From assembly GCA_045537495.1 (NCBI GenBank), contig JAZSPN010000068.1, forward strand, positions 1 through 53,516: DNA of 53,516 nucleotides. The letters are read 5' to 3'. This document shows, piece after piece, positions 43,947 to 51,566 of this stretch. Position 1 is the stretch's first letter. Every line of letters begins with the position of its first letter. A program made the position numbers and the translations under genes. A model generated the notes under the pieces. The model saw only the letters and a list, made by a program, of their open reading frames with translations, did no database searches and was not told the DNA's origin. The DNA is from UBA1425 sp045537495 (GTDB lineage Bacteria > Bacillota > Clostridia > Oscillospirales > Acutalibacteraceae).

Positions 43947-43990
43947 GACTGTATCGGAAAACAATCGGTGTTTTTCGATGCGGTCTTTTT
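43947..43990 (+). terminator. Intrinsic terminator after the first phosphoesterase
   Basis: A long stem, GACTGTATCGGAAAA with TTTTCGATGCGGTC (two G-T pairs, one bulge), loop CAATCGGTGT, followed by TTTTT (43986-43990). Confidence 0.8.
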
Positions 43991-44018
43991 GTATATTTAA
44001 AATAAATTACAAAAAAGA

Positions 44019-44047
44019 TTGATTTTTCGAGGTATATTTCGTATAAT
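44019..44047 (+). promoter_or_regulatory. Promoter of the VTT-protein/acyltransferase operon
   Basis: TTGATT (44019-44024), 17-base spacer, perfect TATAAT (44042-44047), 31 bases before the start at 44079. Confidence 0.75.
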
Positions 44048-44078
44048 CATTATAAATATTGTATGAAAGAGGGTTATT

Positions 44079-44798
44079 ATGGCAGAGAAGAATTACGGTA
44101 AACTCATCAAAGTGTTGCAGATTGCAGCAGGTGTTTTCATGGTGGCAATGGTTGTACTTTGCATTGTTCTGATTCAGAAGTACGATATCAAGGTTTCGAA
44201 TATTCCCGAGCTCAGCGAAAAAATCAAGGGGGGTACGGTTGCCATCGGGTTCGGTATCATACTCTTCTCCGTGGTTAAATCTTTTGCTCTCGTATTTCCG
44301 CCCGCGGTAATTTTCGCTGTATGCGGATATATGATGCCCAACTACTGGATTGCACTTCTTATAAATGTTATTTCCGTTTTCCTCAGTCTGTCGGTACCGT
44401 ATTTCCTCGGAAAGTTTACGGGAGCTTCGATGGTTGACACACTCAAGGGCAGATTCAAGGCTATTAAAAAGCTTGACGACTTTGCGGGTGCAAACGAAAC
44501 GACAATGACTTTTGCCGTAAAGCTTTCGGGAATACTTCCCGGGGACCTTTCGAGTCTTTTGTTCGGTGCCATGGGTATCTCCTACAAAAACTACATGGTC
44601 GGCTCAAACCTCGGTATGCTTCCTCTTGCGATAGTTTATACCTTCTTCGGATGTACACTTCGCAGTGTCGGTGAAAAGCCGTGGATTGCGGCGATTCCCG
44701 TTGCGGTAATTATAGTTTTCGTTCTTATTGCGGGACTTATCACAAAACGTCTTATTGCAAAGACGAAAGCGGCAAGAGAGGAAACGGGTAATGGCTGA
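44079..44798 (+). CDS. TVP38/TMEM64 (VTT domain) membrane protein
   Basis: A 239-residue integral membrane protein with about six helices, of the DedA/VTT superfamily. Visible: N-terminal helix VLQIAAGVFMVAMVVLCIVLI, the re-entrant region VVKSFALVFPPAVIFAVCGYMMP, FLSLSVPYFLGKFTG and AVKLSGILPGDLSSLLFGAMGISYKNYMVGSNLGMLPLAIVY, the typical PxxxxxxxxG motif region. Family members flip phospholipids or undecaprenyl phosphate; the exact lipid here is unknown. It starts a three-gene operon; its end overlaps the acyltransferase by 8 bases. Confidence 0.87.
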   Translation: MAEKNYGKLIKVLQIAAGVFMVAMVVLCIVLIQKYDIKVSNIPELSEKIKGGTVAIGFGIILFSVVKSFALVFPPAVIFAVCGYMMPNYWIALLINVISVFLSLSVPYFLGKFTGASMVDTLKGRFKAIKKLDDFAGANETTMTFAVKLSGILPGDLSSLLFGAMGISYKNYMVGSNLGMLPLAIVYTFFGCTLRSVGEKPWIAAIPVAVIIVFVLIAGLITKRLIAKTKAAREETGNG

Positions 44799-46053
44799 GA
44801 GAACTTGGTATGAACTTGACAATGCCGCTACGATATATCCGTATTCGTCAAACCGACAGTGGATATGCGGATACCGTATCGGATTTGTGCTTAAAGAGGA
44901 AGTTGATCCCGAAGTGTTGAAGCAGGCGGTAAAGGATATTATGCCCCGTTTTCCGTCATACTTCGTACAGCTTCGCTTCGGCTATTTCTGGCCCTATCTT
45001 GAAAGAACGACGGAAATTCCGATAATTGAGGAGGAACACCGTCCTCCCGTATTGCCGACACCGCGTTGGTATACGGATGTTCCGGCAATGAGAGTAATTT
45101 ATTACAAGCGCAGAATTTGTTTTGAAGTATTCCACGGCATAGCCGACGGCGGTGCAACTATCGAGGTTATGAAAGCGCTGACGGCACAGTATCTCAGGCT
45201 TAAAGGAATCGACATACCGAAAAGCGAATATCTCGTTGATATCGAAGAAGAGCCTCATCCCGACGAAACCGTTGACTGCTTCAAAAAGGTTTACGACAAG
45301 AAGAAAAAGGGAATGTCGCGAAAGGAAACGGCGAGCTATCAGCACCTTGTAAAGCCGATTCCGAATTATGCAAGATTTTTCCAGGGCATTGTTCCTGTCG
45401 AGGATGTAAGGGCGTATTGCAAGGAGCATAATGTGACGATTACGGAATTTCTGACAGCCGTATTCATCTATTCGCTTTACCTCAATGCACCGAAAAGCAA
45501 TAAGAAGCCGATAAAGATTTCCGTTCCCGTATCGTTAAGACCTGTATTTTCGATAAACTCCATGAGAAACTTTTCTCTTTTTACGAACGTCGGAGTTTAT
45601 ATGAAGCCCGATACGACGGTTGAGAATATTCTCGAAACAATCAGAGGAACGATAAAAGAGGGCACGGAAAAAGAGGTACTCGAGAGAAACGTCGCCATGA
45701 ACGTTTCGACGGCAAAAAATCCTGTTGTGCGTGTTCTGCCGAACGGAATCAAGAAATTTGTGCTGAAAATCGGCTACAAGAACGGACAGCAGAAGTTTGC
45801 GTGTACACTGACGAATCTCGGCGTATGCAGGATGCCTCCCGAGATGAAAGAACACATCGACCGCATGGATATTTTCGTCGGCGGTCCGAGAAACGCAAAC
45901 GGTTGTGCAATAAACAGTATCGACGACAAGCTGATAATCGGCTTTACAATAGCGTCGAAGGAAACCGATGTAATACGAACGTTTTTCAGAACGCTTACTT
46001 CTTACGGAATGAGAGTCAGAGTAGAAAGCAGTGATTGGGAGGGGACAACATGA
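44791..46053 (+). CDS. Condensation-like acyltransferase (alcohol acetyltransferase family)
   Basis: A 420-residue protein of the CoA-dependent acyltransferase/condensation fold. The active-site motif is FEVFHGIADGGAT (HxxxDG, with Phe where many have a first His), near residue 110; a second conserved area is KPIKISVPVSLRPVFSINSMRNFSLF, with the ISVPVSLRP strand common in this family. The start at 44791 lies inside the previous gene; the ATG overlaps by 8 bases. It is followed at an ATGA overlap by a zinc-ribbon membrane protein. A likely role is transfer of an acyl or acetyl group to a lipid or polyketide-like alcohol; inference only. Confidence 0.8.
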   Translation: MAERTWYELDNAATIYPYSSNRQWICGYRIGFVLKEEVDPEVLKQAVKDIMPRFPSYFVQLRFGYFWPYLERTTEIPIIEEEHRPPVLPTPRWYTDVPAMRVIYYKRRICFEVFHGIADGGATIEVMKALTAQYLRLKGIDIPKSEYLVDIEEEPHPDETVDCFKKVYDKKKKGMSRKETASYQHLVKPIPNYARFFQGIVPVEDVRAYCKEHNVTITEFLTAVFIYSLYLNAPKSNKKPIKISVPVSLRPVFSINSMRNFSLFTNVGVYMKPDTTVENILETIRGTIKEGTEKEVLERNVAMNVSTAKNPVVRVLPNGIKKFVLKIGYKNGQQKFACTLTNLGVCRMPPEMKEHIDRMDIFVGGPRNANGCAINSIDDKLIIGFTIASKETDVIRTFFRTLTSYGMRVRVESSDWEGTT

Positions 46054-46730
46054 GATGCAGAGAATGTAACATAGATCTTCCCGATAATTATACGGCGTGC
46101 CCTCTGTGTTCATCGGAAATCTTCGATGATGAGTTGAAGATAAAGGGGATTCGTACCGCGGAATATCCGAAGGCACAACCCGAAGCGTACAAAAGAAATC
46201 CGTTTCCGATTTTTCTTCTGATATGGCTTTTACCGTCGCTTGCCGCTTTTGTTCTGTATAAACTCGGAATAATCGAATTGACGGTGACGGCATCGGTATT
46301 TTGTGTGATACCGTGCATGTGGACACTTTTCTTCCGTCCCGTTATGATAAAACAGCTTTATGCGGGAAATTTCATCGTGATGAATCTTTTCCCGTTCTCG
46401 ATGTCGTGTATGATTTTTTCGAAGCTGAGAAGCAACAGCTTCGGTACCGGCTTCGAAACATACATTCCGCTGTGTGCTTTGGCTGTATTTCTGGCACTCA
46501 CGGTATATATATTCGTAAAGCCCGAAAAAAACAAGCGTGCAGCATCGTACCCCGTACTCATGGTGCCGATTGCACTGATTGCGACGGTGTTCTTTGCGGT
46601 CACATCGAAAAATATTCCCTATCTCTGGATGGGAGTTCTTTTGCTGAACGTCTTTATTCTTGCGTTTTTGTTTGCAACAAAACCTTACGAAGTAAAAGAG
46701 GAACTTAAAGCAAAATTCTCCGTACAATAA
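46050..46730 (+). CDS. Zinc-ribbon membrane protein (DUF6320-like)
   Basis: A 226-residue protein. The N-terminus is a CxxC-CxxC zinc ribbon (C3, C6, C17, C20: RCRECNIDLPDNYTACPLC), followed by a cytosolic linker of about 30 residues and six hydrophobic helices from about residue 52 to 215. I recall this architecture as DUF6320, commonly found beside the condensation-like acyltransferase. The start ATG overlaps the acyltransferase stop (ATGA) with GGGAGGGG upstream, so the two proteins are probably made together and may form a membrane complex. Function unknown. No terminator is visible before the mntP leader. Confidence 0.8.
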   Translation: MRCRECNIDLPDNYTACPLCSSEIFDDELKIKGIRTAEYPKAQPEAYKRNPFPIFLLIWLLPSLAAFVLYKLGIIELTVTASVFCVIPCMWTLFFRPVMIKQLYAGNFIVMNLFPFSMSCMIFSKLRSNSFGTGFETYIPLCALAVFLALTVYIFVKPEKNKRAASYPVLMVPIALIATVFFAVTSKNIPYLWMGVLLLNVFILAFLFATKPYEVKEELKAKFSVQ

Positions 46731-46735
46731 TTTTT

Positions 46736-46919
46736 CTGACATAAAAAAGGAAAAGATATAATATGATTGAACTGTGGCAGCAAGTAATTGTTGCATGACA
46801 AGTCAACATACTGATCTTCGAAACGGCTTGCTTTAAATTGAGGGACTTACAAAGTCTGTGTTTTCGTTTGAAACCAAGTACGGTTAACGTGCTTGGTTTT
46901 TATAATTCGGGAGGACAAA
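46736..46919 (+). promoter_or_regulatory. mntP leader: promoter plus transcription-attenuator type regulatory RNA
   Basis: A -10 TATAAT (46757-46762) with a weak CTGACA upstream starts a leader of about 150 bases. It contains a 7-bp hairpin closed by a GTAA tetraloop (46777-46794), the segment GTCAACATACTG, repeated AAGTC/GACTT elements that can pair in alternative ways, and then a strong terminator just before the mntP ribosome binding site. Manganese exporter genes of this family are commonly controlled by the yybP-ykoY manganese riboswitch; the ACATAC segment may fit it, but I do not see the canonical GGGGAGUA loop, so the class is unresolved. Confidence 0.55.
46871..46901 (+). terminator. 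Attenuator terminator in the mntP leader
   Basis: AAACCAAGTACG (46871-46882) pairs with CGTGCTTGGTTT (46888-46899), with one T-G pair and loop GTTAA, followed by a T run. It lies 18 bases before the mntP start, within the transcript rather than after a gene, which is the placement of a regulated attenuator. Confidence 0.85.
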
Positions 46920-47504
46920 ATGGAACTTTCGTTTACATTCTTTTTTAACAGCATTTTACTCGGTGCAGGTCTTGCGATGGATGCTTTTTCGGTATCGCTT
47001 GCAAACGGCCTGAACGAACCCTTCATGAAAAGAAGAAAAATGCTTTGCGTGGCGGGAATTTTTTCTTTTTTTCAATTTGCCATGCCCATGATAGGTTGGA
47101 TATGTGTTTCAACGGTTGCACAGCACTTCAAAATGTTCGAAAAGCTTATTCCGTGGATAGCCCTTATCCTTCTCGGAATTATCGGCGGAAAAATGCTTTA
47201 CGAAGGAATAAAAAACAAGGAGTGCTCCGACAGAAGGTGTGCTGTCGGCATAGGTGCATTGACGGTGCAGGGTATAGCAACTTCAATCGACGCACTTTCC
47301 GTGGGCTTTACCGTTTCGGAATATGATTTTTCGCAATCGCTGTTATCCTGCGCCATTATCGGAGCGGTAACGTTTGCAATTTGTTTTGCGGGCATCGCAA
47401 CGGGCAAGAGAGTGGGTACCGCATTTTCGGGAAAAGCCGGTGTTTTCGGCGGAGCGATACTTGTTTTTATCGGACTTGAAATATTCATAAAAAGCTTCAT
47501 ATAA
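46920..47504 (+). CDS. mntP: Manganese efflux pump MntP
   Basis: A 194-residue membrane protein with six helices that exports Mn(II). Conserved features are LLGAGLAMDAFSVSLANGL with the membrane Asp, a central LILLGIIGGKMLYEG and the repeated half QGIATSIDALSVGFTV with the second Asp; GIATGKRVG closes the family pattern. The start at 46920 has GGGAGG upstream; the frame extends into the leader but without a site. The leader attenuator suggests metal-dependent expression. Confidence 0.93.
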   Translation: MELSFTFFFNSILLGAGLAMDAFSVSLANGLNEPFMKRRKMLCVAGIFSFFQFAMPMIGWICVSTVAQHFKMFEKLIPWIALILLGIIGGKMLYEGIKNKECSDRRCAVGIGALTVQGIATSIDALSVGFTVSEYDFSQSLLSCAIIGAVTFAICFAGIATGKRVGTAFSGKAGVFGGAILVFIGLEIFIKSFI

Positions 47505-47508
47505 AGAA

Positions 47509-47546
47509 TTACGGCGATTTGCATGATTCAGTGCAAACCGCCGTAA
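47509..47546. terminator. Bidirectional terminator between mntP and the InlB-repeat gene
   Basis: TTACGGCGATTTGCA (47509-47523) pairs with TGCAAACCGCCGTAA (47532-47546), 14 of 15 positions, loop of 8. T-rich flanks lie on both sides. Confidence 0.9.
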
Positions 47547-47552
47547 GTTATT

Positions 47553-48059
47553 TTATTTATCGTTTTTGCTTCTCTTCTTTTCGACGATGACTACAAGAAA
47601 GACGACCGCCGCCGTCACCGCAAAAATGCAGGCAACCCATACAAGCTGACGTTTTGCTTCGCTTGAAGTTTTCTGAGCCTTGATGTCATCTTCTTTTTCC
47701 TCGGGAGTCTTGGATTCGAATTCGGCACTGATAAAACAGTTTTCCTCCGCCGTGAAGGAGTAGGTGGTTTCGGTGGAAAGAACGGTTTTGTCGGGACCGT
47801 ACCACGCTATAAAACCGTGCTTGCCGTCGGTTACCGCGTTGAGGGTTACGGTGTCGCCCTTCTGAAACATACCGCCTCCCGTAACCTTGCCTTCACCCTT
47901 TGTAATAACGCCGATAAGAATTGAACCCGGCTCGGAAACAAATTCCGTTTCGCCTTCGGCAAAGGATAAAATGACGGATGAAGTGAAAACGAGGACAAAA
48001 ACGGTGACGAACGAGAGAAGCTTCGGTAAGAAAGACTTTGAAAAAACAAATCTGTGCAA
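47553..48059 (-). CDS. Surface membrane protein with one InlB B-repeat-like domain
   Basis: A 168-residue type I membrane protein. A signal peptide (hydrophobic core LLSFVTVFVLVFTSSVILSFA, cut near FA-EG) is followed by one divergent InlB-like beta repeat (about residues 50-110: GEGKVTGGGMFQKGDTVTL, then HGFIAWYGP and YSFTAEENCFISAEF), a charged linker, one C-terminal membrane helix (VACIFAVTAAVVFLVVIV) and a KKRSKNDK stop-transfer tail. Such repeats are usually adhesion or spacer modules; a single copy anchored by a helix is a minimal form. It lies 24 bases after the phosphoglycosyl transferase, perhaps in its transcript. Confidence 0.75.
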   Translation of the reverse strand: MHRFVFSKSFLPKLLSFVTVFVLVFTSSVILSFAEGETEFVSEPGSILIGVITKGEGKVTGGGMFQKGDTVTLNAVTDGKHGFIAWYGPDKTVLSTETTYSFTAEENCFISAEFESKTPEEKEDDIKAQKTSSEAKRQLVWVACIFAVTAAVVFLVVIVEKKRSKNDK

Positions 48060-48083
48060 AGGTTATCATCCTTTCGTAAGACG

Positions 48084-48725
48084 TTACTTTGAACTTACTG
48101 TATTTGAACCGAGAAAAGGCTCCATGGTAACGGAGTTTTCGGAGGAAATACCTTCCTTTTTGATTATACCGCTGACGGTTGCAAAAATAATTCTTATATC
48201 CATGGCAAAAGAAACGTTTTCGACGTATTCGACATCCTTCTCGAAACGGTCTTCCCACGAAAGAAGATTTCTTCCGCTCGACTGAGCAAGTCCCGTGATA
48301 CCGGGCCTTACGTCGTGACGCTTCATCTGACGTTCCGTGTAAAGAGGAAGATATCTTACAAGGAGCGGTCTGGGACCGATAAGACTCATATCACCTTTTA
48401 GCACGTTGATAAACTCGGGAAGCTCATCAAGGCTTGTACTGCGAAGCTTCTGACCGAACGAAGTGAGTCTTTTTTCATCGGGAAGGAGATTGCCGTCACC
48501 GTCACGTTCGTCTGTCATCGTGCGGAACTTGTACATCTTGAAAATCTTGCCGTTTTTGCCGGGACGTTCCTGGCAGAAGATGACGGGTGATCCGTGACGT
48601 ATTCTTACGGCAATTGCAATTGCTATGTAAAGAGGAGAGAGAAATACCAGAGCAAAAAGCGATATCACAATATCGAAGAGTCGTTTAAAAAACAAAGTGT
48701 ATATGCTTCGCTTCAAAGAATACAA
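48084..48725 (-). CDS. Monotopic phosphoglycosyl transferase (PglC-like sugar transferase)
   Basis: A 213-residue enzyme that moves a sugar phosphate from a UDP-sugar to undecaprenyl phosphate, the first membrane step of glycan assembly. Features: N-terminal re-entrant helix KRLFDIVISLFALVFLSPLYIAIAI, ERPGKNGKIFKMYKFRTM, the catalytic Asp-Glu pair in STSLDELPEFINVLKGDMSLIGPRPLL and RPGITGLAQ. The short size matches PglC rather than the long WbaP type. It lies 15 bases after a PglE-like aminotransferase, so a 4-amino or acetamido sugar is the likely donor (inference). Confidence 0.92.
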   Translation of the reverse strand: MYSLKRSIYTLFFKRLFDIVISLFALVFLSPLYIAIAIAVRIRHGSPVIFCQERPGKNGKIFKMYKFRTMTDERDGDGNLLPDEKRLTSFGQKLRSTSLDELPEFINVLKGDMSLIGPRPLLVRYLPLYTERQMKRHDVRPGITGLAQSSGRNLLSWEDRFEKDVEYVENVSFAMDIRIIFATVSGIIKKEGISSENSVTMEPFLGSNTVSSK

Positions 48726-48740
48726 CCCCTTTTAATTTTT

Positions 48741-49880
48741 TCAGGCACCGATAATATCGAGAAGGCTGTCAACGATAAACTGCAACTGCTCATCCGTCAG
48801 GGCATCGCCGCCGGGCAGACAGACACCGTTGTTGTAGAGATATTCACAGTGATATGTGCCGTCATCGAAATGAGCGAATGATTCACAGCCGTTGAAAATC
48901 GGCTGCAAGTGCATCGGCTTCCACGTCGGACGACATTCGATACCGCGGTTGTTCATTTCGATACAGATATCTTCCGTATTCGTCTTTATATATTCCGTGT
49001 CGATAAGAACGGGTGTGATCCAGTTGTTGAGGGTGCAGTCGGGGTACTCCTCGAAAAAGCTTACGGGAGTGCCGTCAAAAGCTTTCTTGTAAAATTCTGC
49101 ATTTTTCTGACGCCTCAGGAGCTTTTCGTCGATAATTTCAAGCTGGCCTCTGCCTATTCCGGCACAGATGTTGGAAAGACGGTAGTTGTAACCGACTTCC
49201 TTGTGCTCATAATGAAGACACGGCTCCTTCGACTGTGTTGCCCAGAAGAGCATTTTTTTGTACTGTTCTTCCGTTTTGCAAAGAACCATGCCTCCGCCCG
49301 AGGTGGTGATGATTTTGTTTCCGTTGAAGGAGAGAATACCGAGGTCACCGAAATTTCCGCAGAATTCCCCCTTGTAGCGGGAGCCGAGAGCTTCGGCGGC
49401 ATCTTCAAGGACGGGAGTGTCGTATTCACGGCAGATGGCGGTGATTTCGTCCCACTTGGCACTTCTTCCGTAGAGATCGACAACGATCACGGCGCGGGGC
49501 TTTTTGCCCTCGAGAGCAAATTTTTCGAACGCACGGCGAAGTGCGACGGGCGACATGTTGGCTGATTCCGGCTCGGAATCGATGAAAACGGGTACGGCTT
49601 TTTCGTAAAGGACGGCATTACAGCTTCCGCTGAAGGTGAAGGAAGAGCAGAAAACAATGTCACCCTCCTTGACACCGAGGTATTTGAGTGAAAGATGAAT
49701 TGCGGCAGTGCCCGAAGACAGTGCAAGAGGGTAGGGAGTGCCGAGATACTCGCCCATTTCTTTTTCGAAGCCGTTGACGTTGGGGCCTAACGGAGCAATC
49801 CAGTTGGTATCAAAGGCTTCATCGACATACTTTCTTTCGGAACCGCTCAGATACGGAGGGCTTAAAAATATTTTAGCCAT
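48741..49880 (-). CDS. DegT/DnrJ/EryC1/StrS sugar aminotransferase (PglE-like)
   Basis: A 379-residue PLP aminotransferase that adds an amino group to a UDP- or dTDP-keto sugar. Motifs: LALSSGTAAIHLSLKYLGV, VIVVDLYGRSAKWDEI, VLEDAAEALGSRYKG and the PLP lysine in SFNGNKIITTSGGGMV (about residue 189). The opening IFLSPPYLSGSERKYVDEAFDTNWIAPLGPNV is close to the PglE/bacillosamine branch. The matching 4,6-dehydratase and acetyltransferase are not in this window. It has its own strong promoter and an AAGGACG ribosome binding site. Confidence 0.92.
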   Translation of the reverse strand: MAKIFLSPPYLSGSERKYVDEAFDTNWIAPLGPNVNGFEKEMGEYLGTPYPLALSSGTAAIHLSLKYLGVKEGDIVFCSSFTFSGSCNAVLYEKAVPVFIDSEPESANMSPVALRRAFEKFALEGKKPRAVIVVDLYGRSAKWDEITAICREYDTPVLEDAAEALGSRYKGEFCGNFGDLGILSFNGNKIITTSGGGMVLCKTEEQYKKMLFWATQSKEPCLHYEHKEVGYNYRLSNICAGIGRGQLEIIDEKLLRRQKNAEFYKKAFDGTPVSFFEEYPDCTLNNWITPVLIDTEYIKTNTEDICIEMNNRGIECRPTWKPMHLQPIFNGCESFAHFDDGTYHCEYLYNNGVCLPGGDALTDEQLQFIVDSLLDIIGA

Positions 49881-49913
49881 AGAACCACGTCCTTAACAGA
49901 ATAATACGCATAT

Positions 49914-49942
49914 ATTGTATAGCCGAAAAGAGTTTTTGTCAA
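49914..49942 (-). promoter_or_regulatory. Promoter of the aminotransferase-PGT operon
   Basis: Near-consensus on the minus strand: TTGACA (49937-49942), 17-base spacer, TACAAT (49914-49919). It begins 3 bases after the flippase stop, so the last two glycan genes can be expressed apart from the flippase. Confidence 0.85.
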
Positions 49943-49945
49943 GGT

Positions 49946-51481
49946 TTATGCGTATCTTCGGATGCCGGAAGACCTTGAAAACCAACGGATGTCTTCGCGT
50001 GTGATACATGAAAATCCGTAGAGGAACAGTAAATACAGGACCGTCGTTCCGATGACCGAAACGGAAACGGAAAATTTTGTATATACGGCGGTGAAGCCCG
50101 TGAGCTTGAAAAAGAGCGAAACCGCGCTTGAAGCACAGATTATACAGCACAGAGGAACAAATATCTCTTTCATCGGGTCTGTATTTACTTCGCAGACCTT
50201 CATCAGCCTCTGAAGACTCAGAAAGAAATTGATGATTTCGCTTGCAAAGAGGATGAAAATATATCCCTTGACGGCGAAAAGAGGGAGCAGGACCGAAACG
50301 AGTACAACGCACAAGGCGGAGTCGATGATGTTGTACCACATGGAGTGCATCTGCTGATCCATGCCTTTCAGCATGCCGTCAACAGTCATGTCGCAATACA
50401 TAACGGGTGTCAGAACGGAAAGAATTCTTATGTAGTCAACACATTCGTAGGAACCGTATATGACGAAAGAGAGTCCGTCGGCGAATATATAGAAAATGCC
50501 GGCGGCACCGATGGAAAATACGAGCGTTATTTTCATAACACGGCTTATGATGTAGTTGATCTGATTATAGTGATGCTTTTCGCGGTGAGAGGCAATTTCG
50601 GGAATGAGCAGGCTTGAAAGTGATGTCAGAATGGCGGAGGGGTATAAAAGCAGAGGAAACACCATGCCGTGAATGTTTCCGTATACCGACAGAGCGGCGG
50701 CGGAAGAGCTTCCCGAGCGTTCGAAGCCCTTCGGGATAAGAAGATGCTCAATGGTAAGAAGTACGGAACGGGCACCTGAGCCCGAAACATCGGGAATGGC
50801 AATATGTAAAATTTTTCTGATATCGGAAATTTGTGTTTTTTCTCTGTACTTTTGTTTTTCGATGCTGTATAATATAATGAGAACGGTGAAAGAAAACGCT
50901 TCCGACAGCAGAATTCCGATGATAATGGCAATACTTCCGTACTGAGTGCCGAGAGGCAGAAGACGCGACATCAGCACGGTGACAATAGCTATTTTTACAC
51001 CTTGTTCGGCGATTCTGACGGCGGAGTATCGGAAAACTTTTTTAACGGCGGTAAAATAGCCGTTGAGTGCCGATGACATGGCGACGAACGGGAGTGACAG
51101 TGCGAGAATACGCAAAGGTGCGGCTGTCCTCATGTCGGAAAGCCAGTATTTTGCGGCAATATCGGAGAGCGAAATCAGCAAAAAAGCAATGAGAGTACCT
51201 GTGACGAAAGCGTAGAGAATACAGCGTCCGACGGTTTTTTTGACAGCTTCACCGCGTGCTTCGCTTTCGACGGTGAGGCGGGTTGAAGCAAGCCTTACAC
51301 CTCCGCAGCCGAGAGTTACGGCGAGGTTGTAGACCGTCATGATAAGCTGAAACATACCGATTCCGACGGAACCGATTTTGTTTGTAAGCCATACGTTGAA
51401 GGATACCCCGACCGTCTGCATCAGAAAAGATGCACCCGTGAGGATCAATGTGTTTGTCATGATTTTTCTTGCGTTTTCCAT
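49946..51481 (-). CDS. MOP-superfamily oligosaccharide flippase (SpoVB/polysaccharide export type)
   Basis: A 511-residue membrane protein with about 14 helices. The start ARKIMTNTLILTGASFLMQTVGVSFNVWLTNKIGSVGIGMFQLIMTVYNLA is typical of SpoVB-like flippases. It is the second MOP flippase in the window and only distantly similar to the one at 18066-19850. Its position upstream of PglC- and PglE-like genes suggests it flips the undecaprenyl-linked glycan they start. I use the ATG at 51481, with GGGTG upstream, rather than 51493. Confidence 0.85.
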   Translation of the reverse strand: MENARKIMTNTLILTGASFLMQTVGVSFNVWLTNKIGSVGIGMFQLIMTVYNLAVTLGCGGVRLASTRLTVESEARGEAVKKTVGRCILYAFVTGTLIAFLLISLSDIAAKYWLSDMRTAAPLRILALSLPFVAMSSALNGYFTAVKKVFRYSAVRIAEQGVKIAIVTVLMSRLLPLGTQYGSIAIIIGILLSEAFSFTVLIILYSIEKQKYREKTQISDIRKILHIAIPDVSGSGARSVLLTIEHLLIPKGFERSGSSSAAALSVYGNIHGMVFPLLLYPSAILTSLSSLLIPEIASHREKHHYNQINYIISRVMKITLVFSIGAAGIFYIFADGLSFVIYGSYECVDYIRILSVLTPVMYCDMTVDGMLKGMDQQMHSMWYNIIDSALCVVLVSVLLPLFAVKGYIFILFASEIINFFLSLQRLMKVCEVNTDPMKEIFVPLCCIICASSAVSLFFKLTGFTAVYTKFSVSVSVIGTTVLYLLFLYGFSCITREDIRWFSRSSGIRRYA

Positions 51482-51506
51482 ATCTGCACCCATTTCATTA
51501 AACTAC

Positions 51507-51524
51507 TGATTTATATGTAAATCA
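51507..51524. promoter_or_regulatory. Palindrome in divergent intergenic region, operator candidate
   Basis: TGATTTATATGTAAATCA: 7-bp arms, 4-base centre, midway between the divergently transcribed flippase and phosphoesterase genes. The placement suits a regulator that controls both; no clear -35/-10 pair could be assigned around it. Confidence 0.4.
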
Positions 51525-51566
51525 TTCAGCCGAAATACCATACTTCGAAGGAAGGAACGTGAAAAT

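Noticed and set aside
46763..46798. Possible 11-codon leader peptide (MIELWQQVIVA) in the mntP leader
   Set aside because: The ATG overlaps the -10 region of the proposed promoter, so it would not be in the transcript; the ribosome binding site spacing is also poor.
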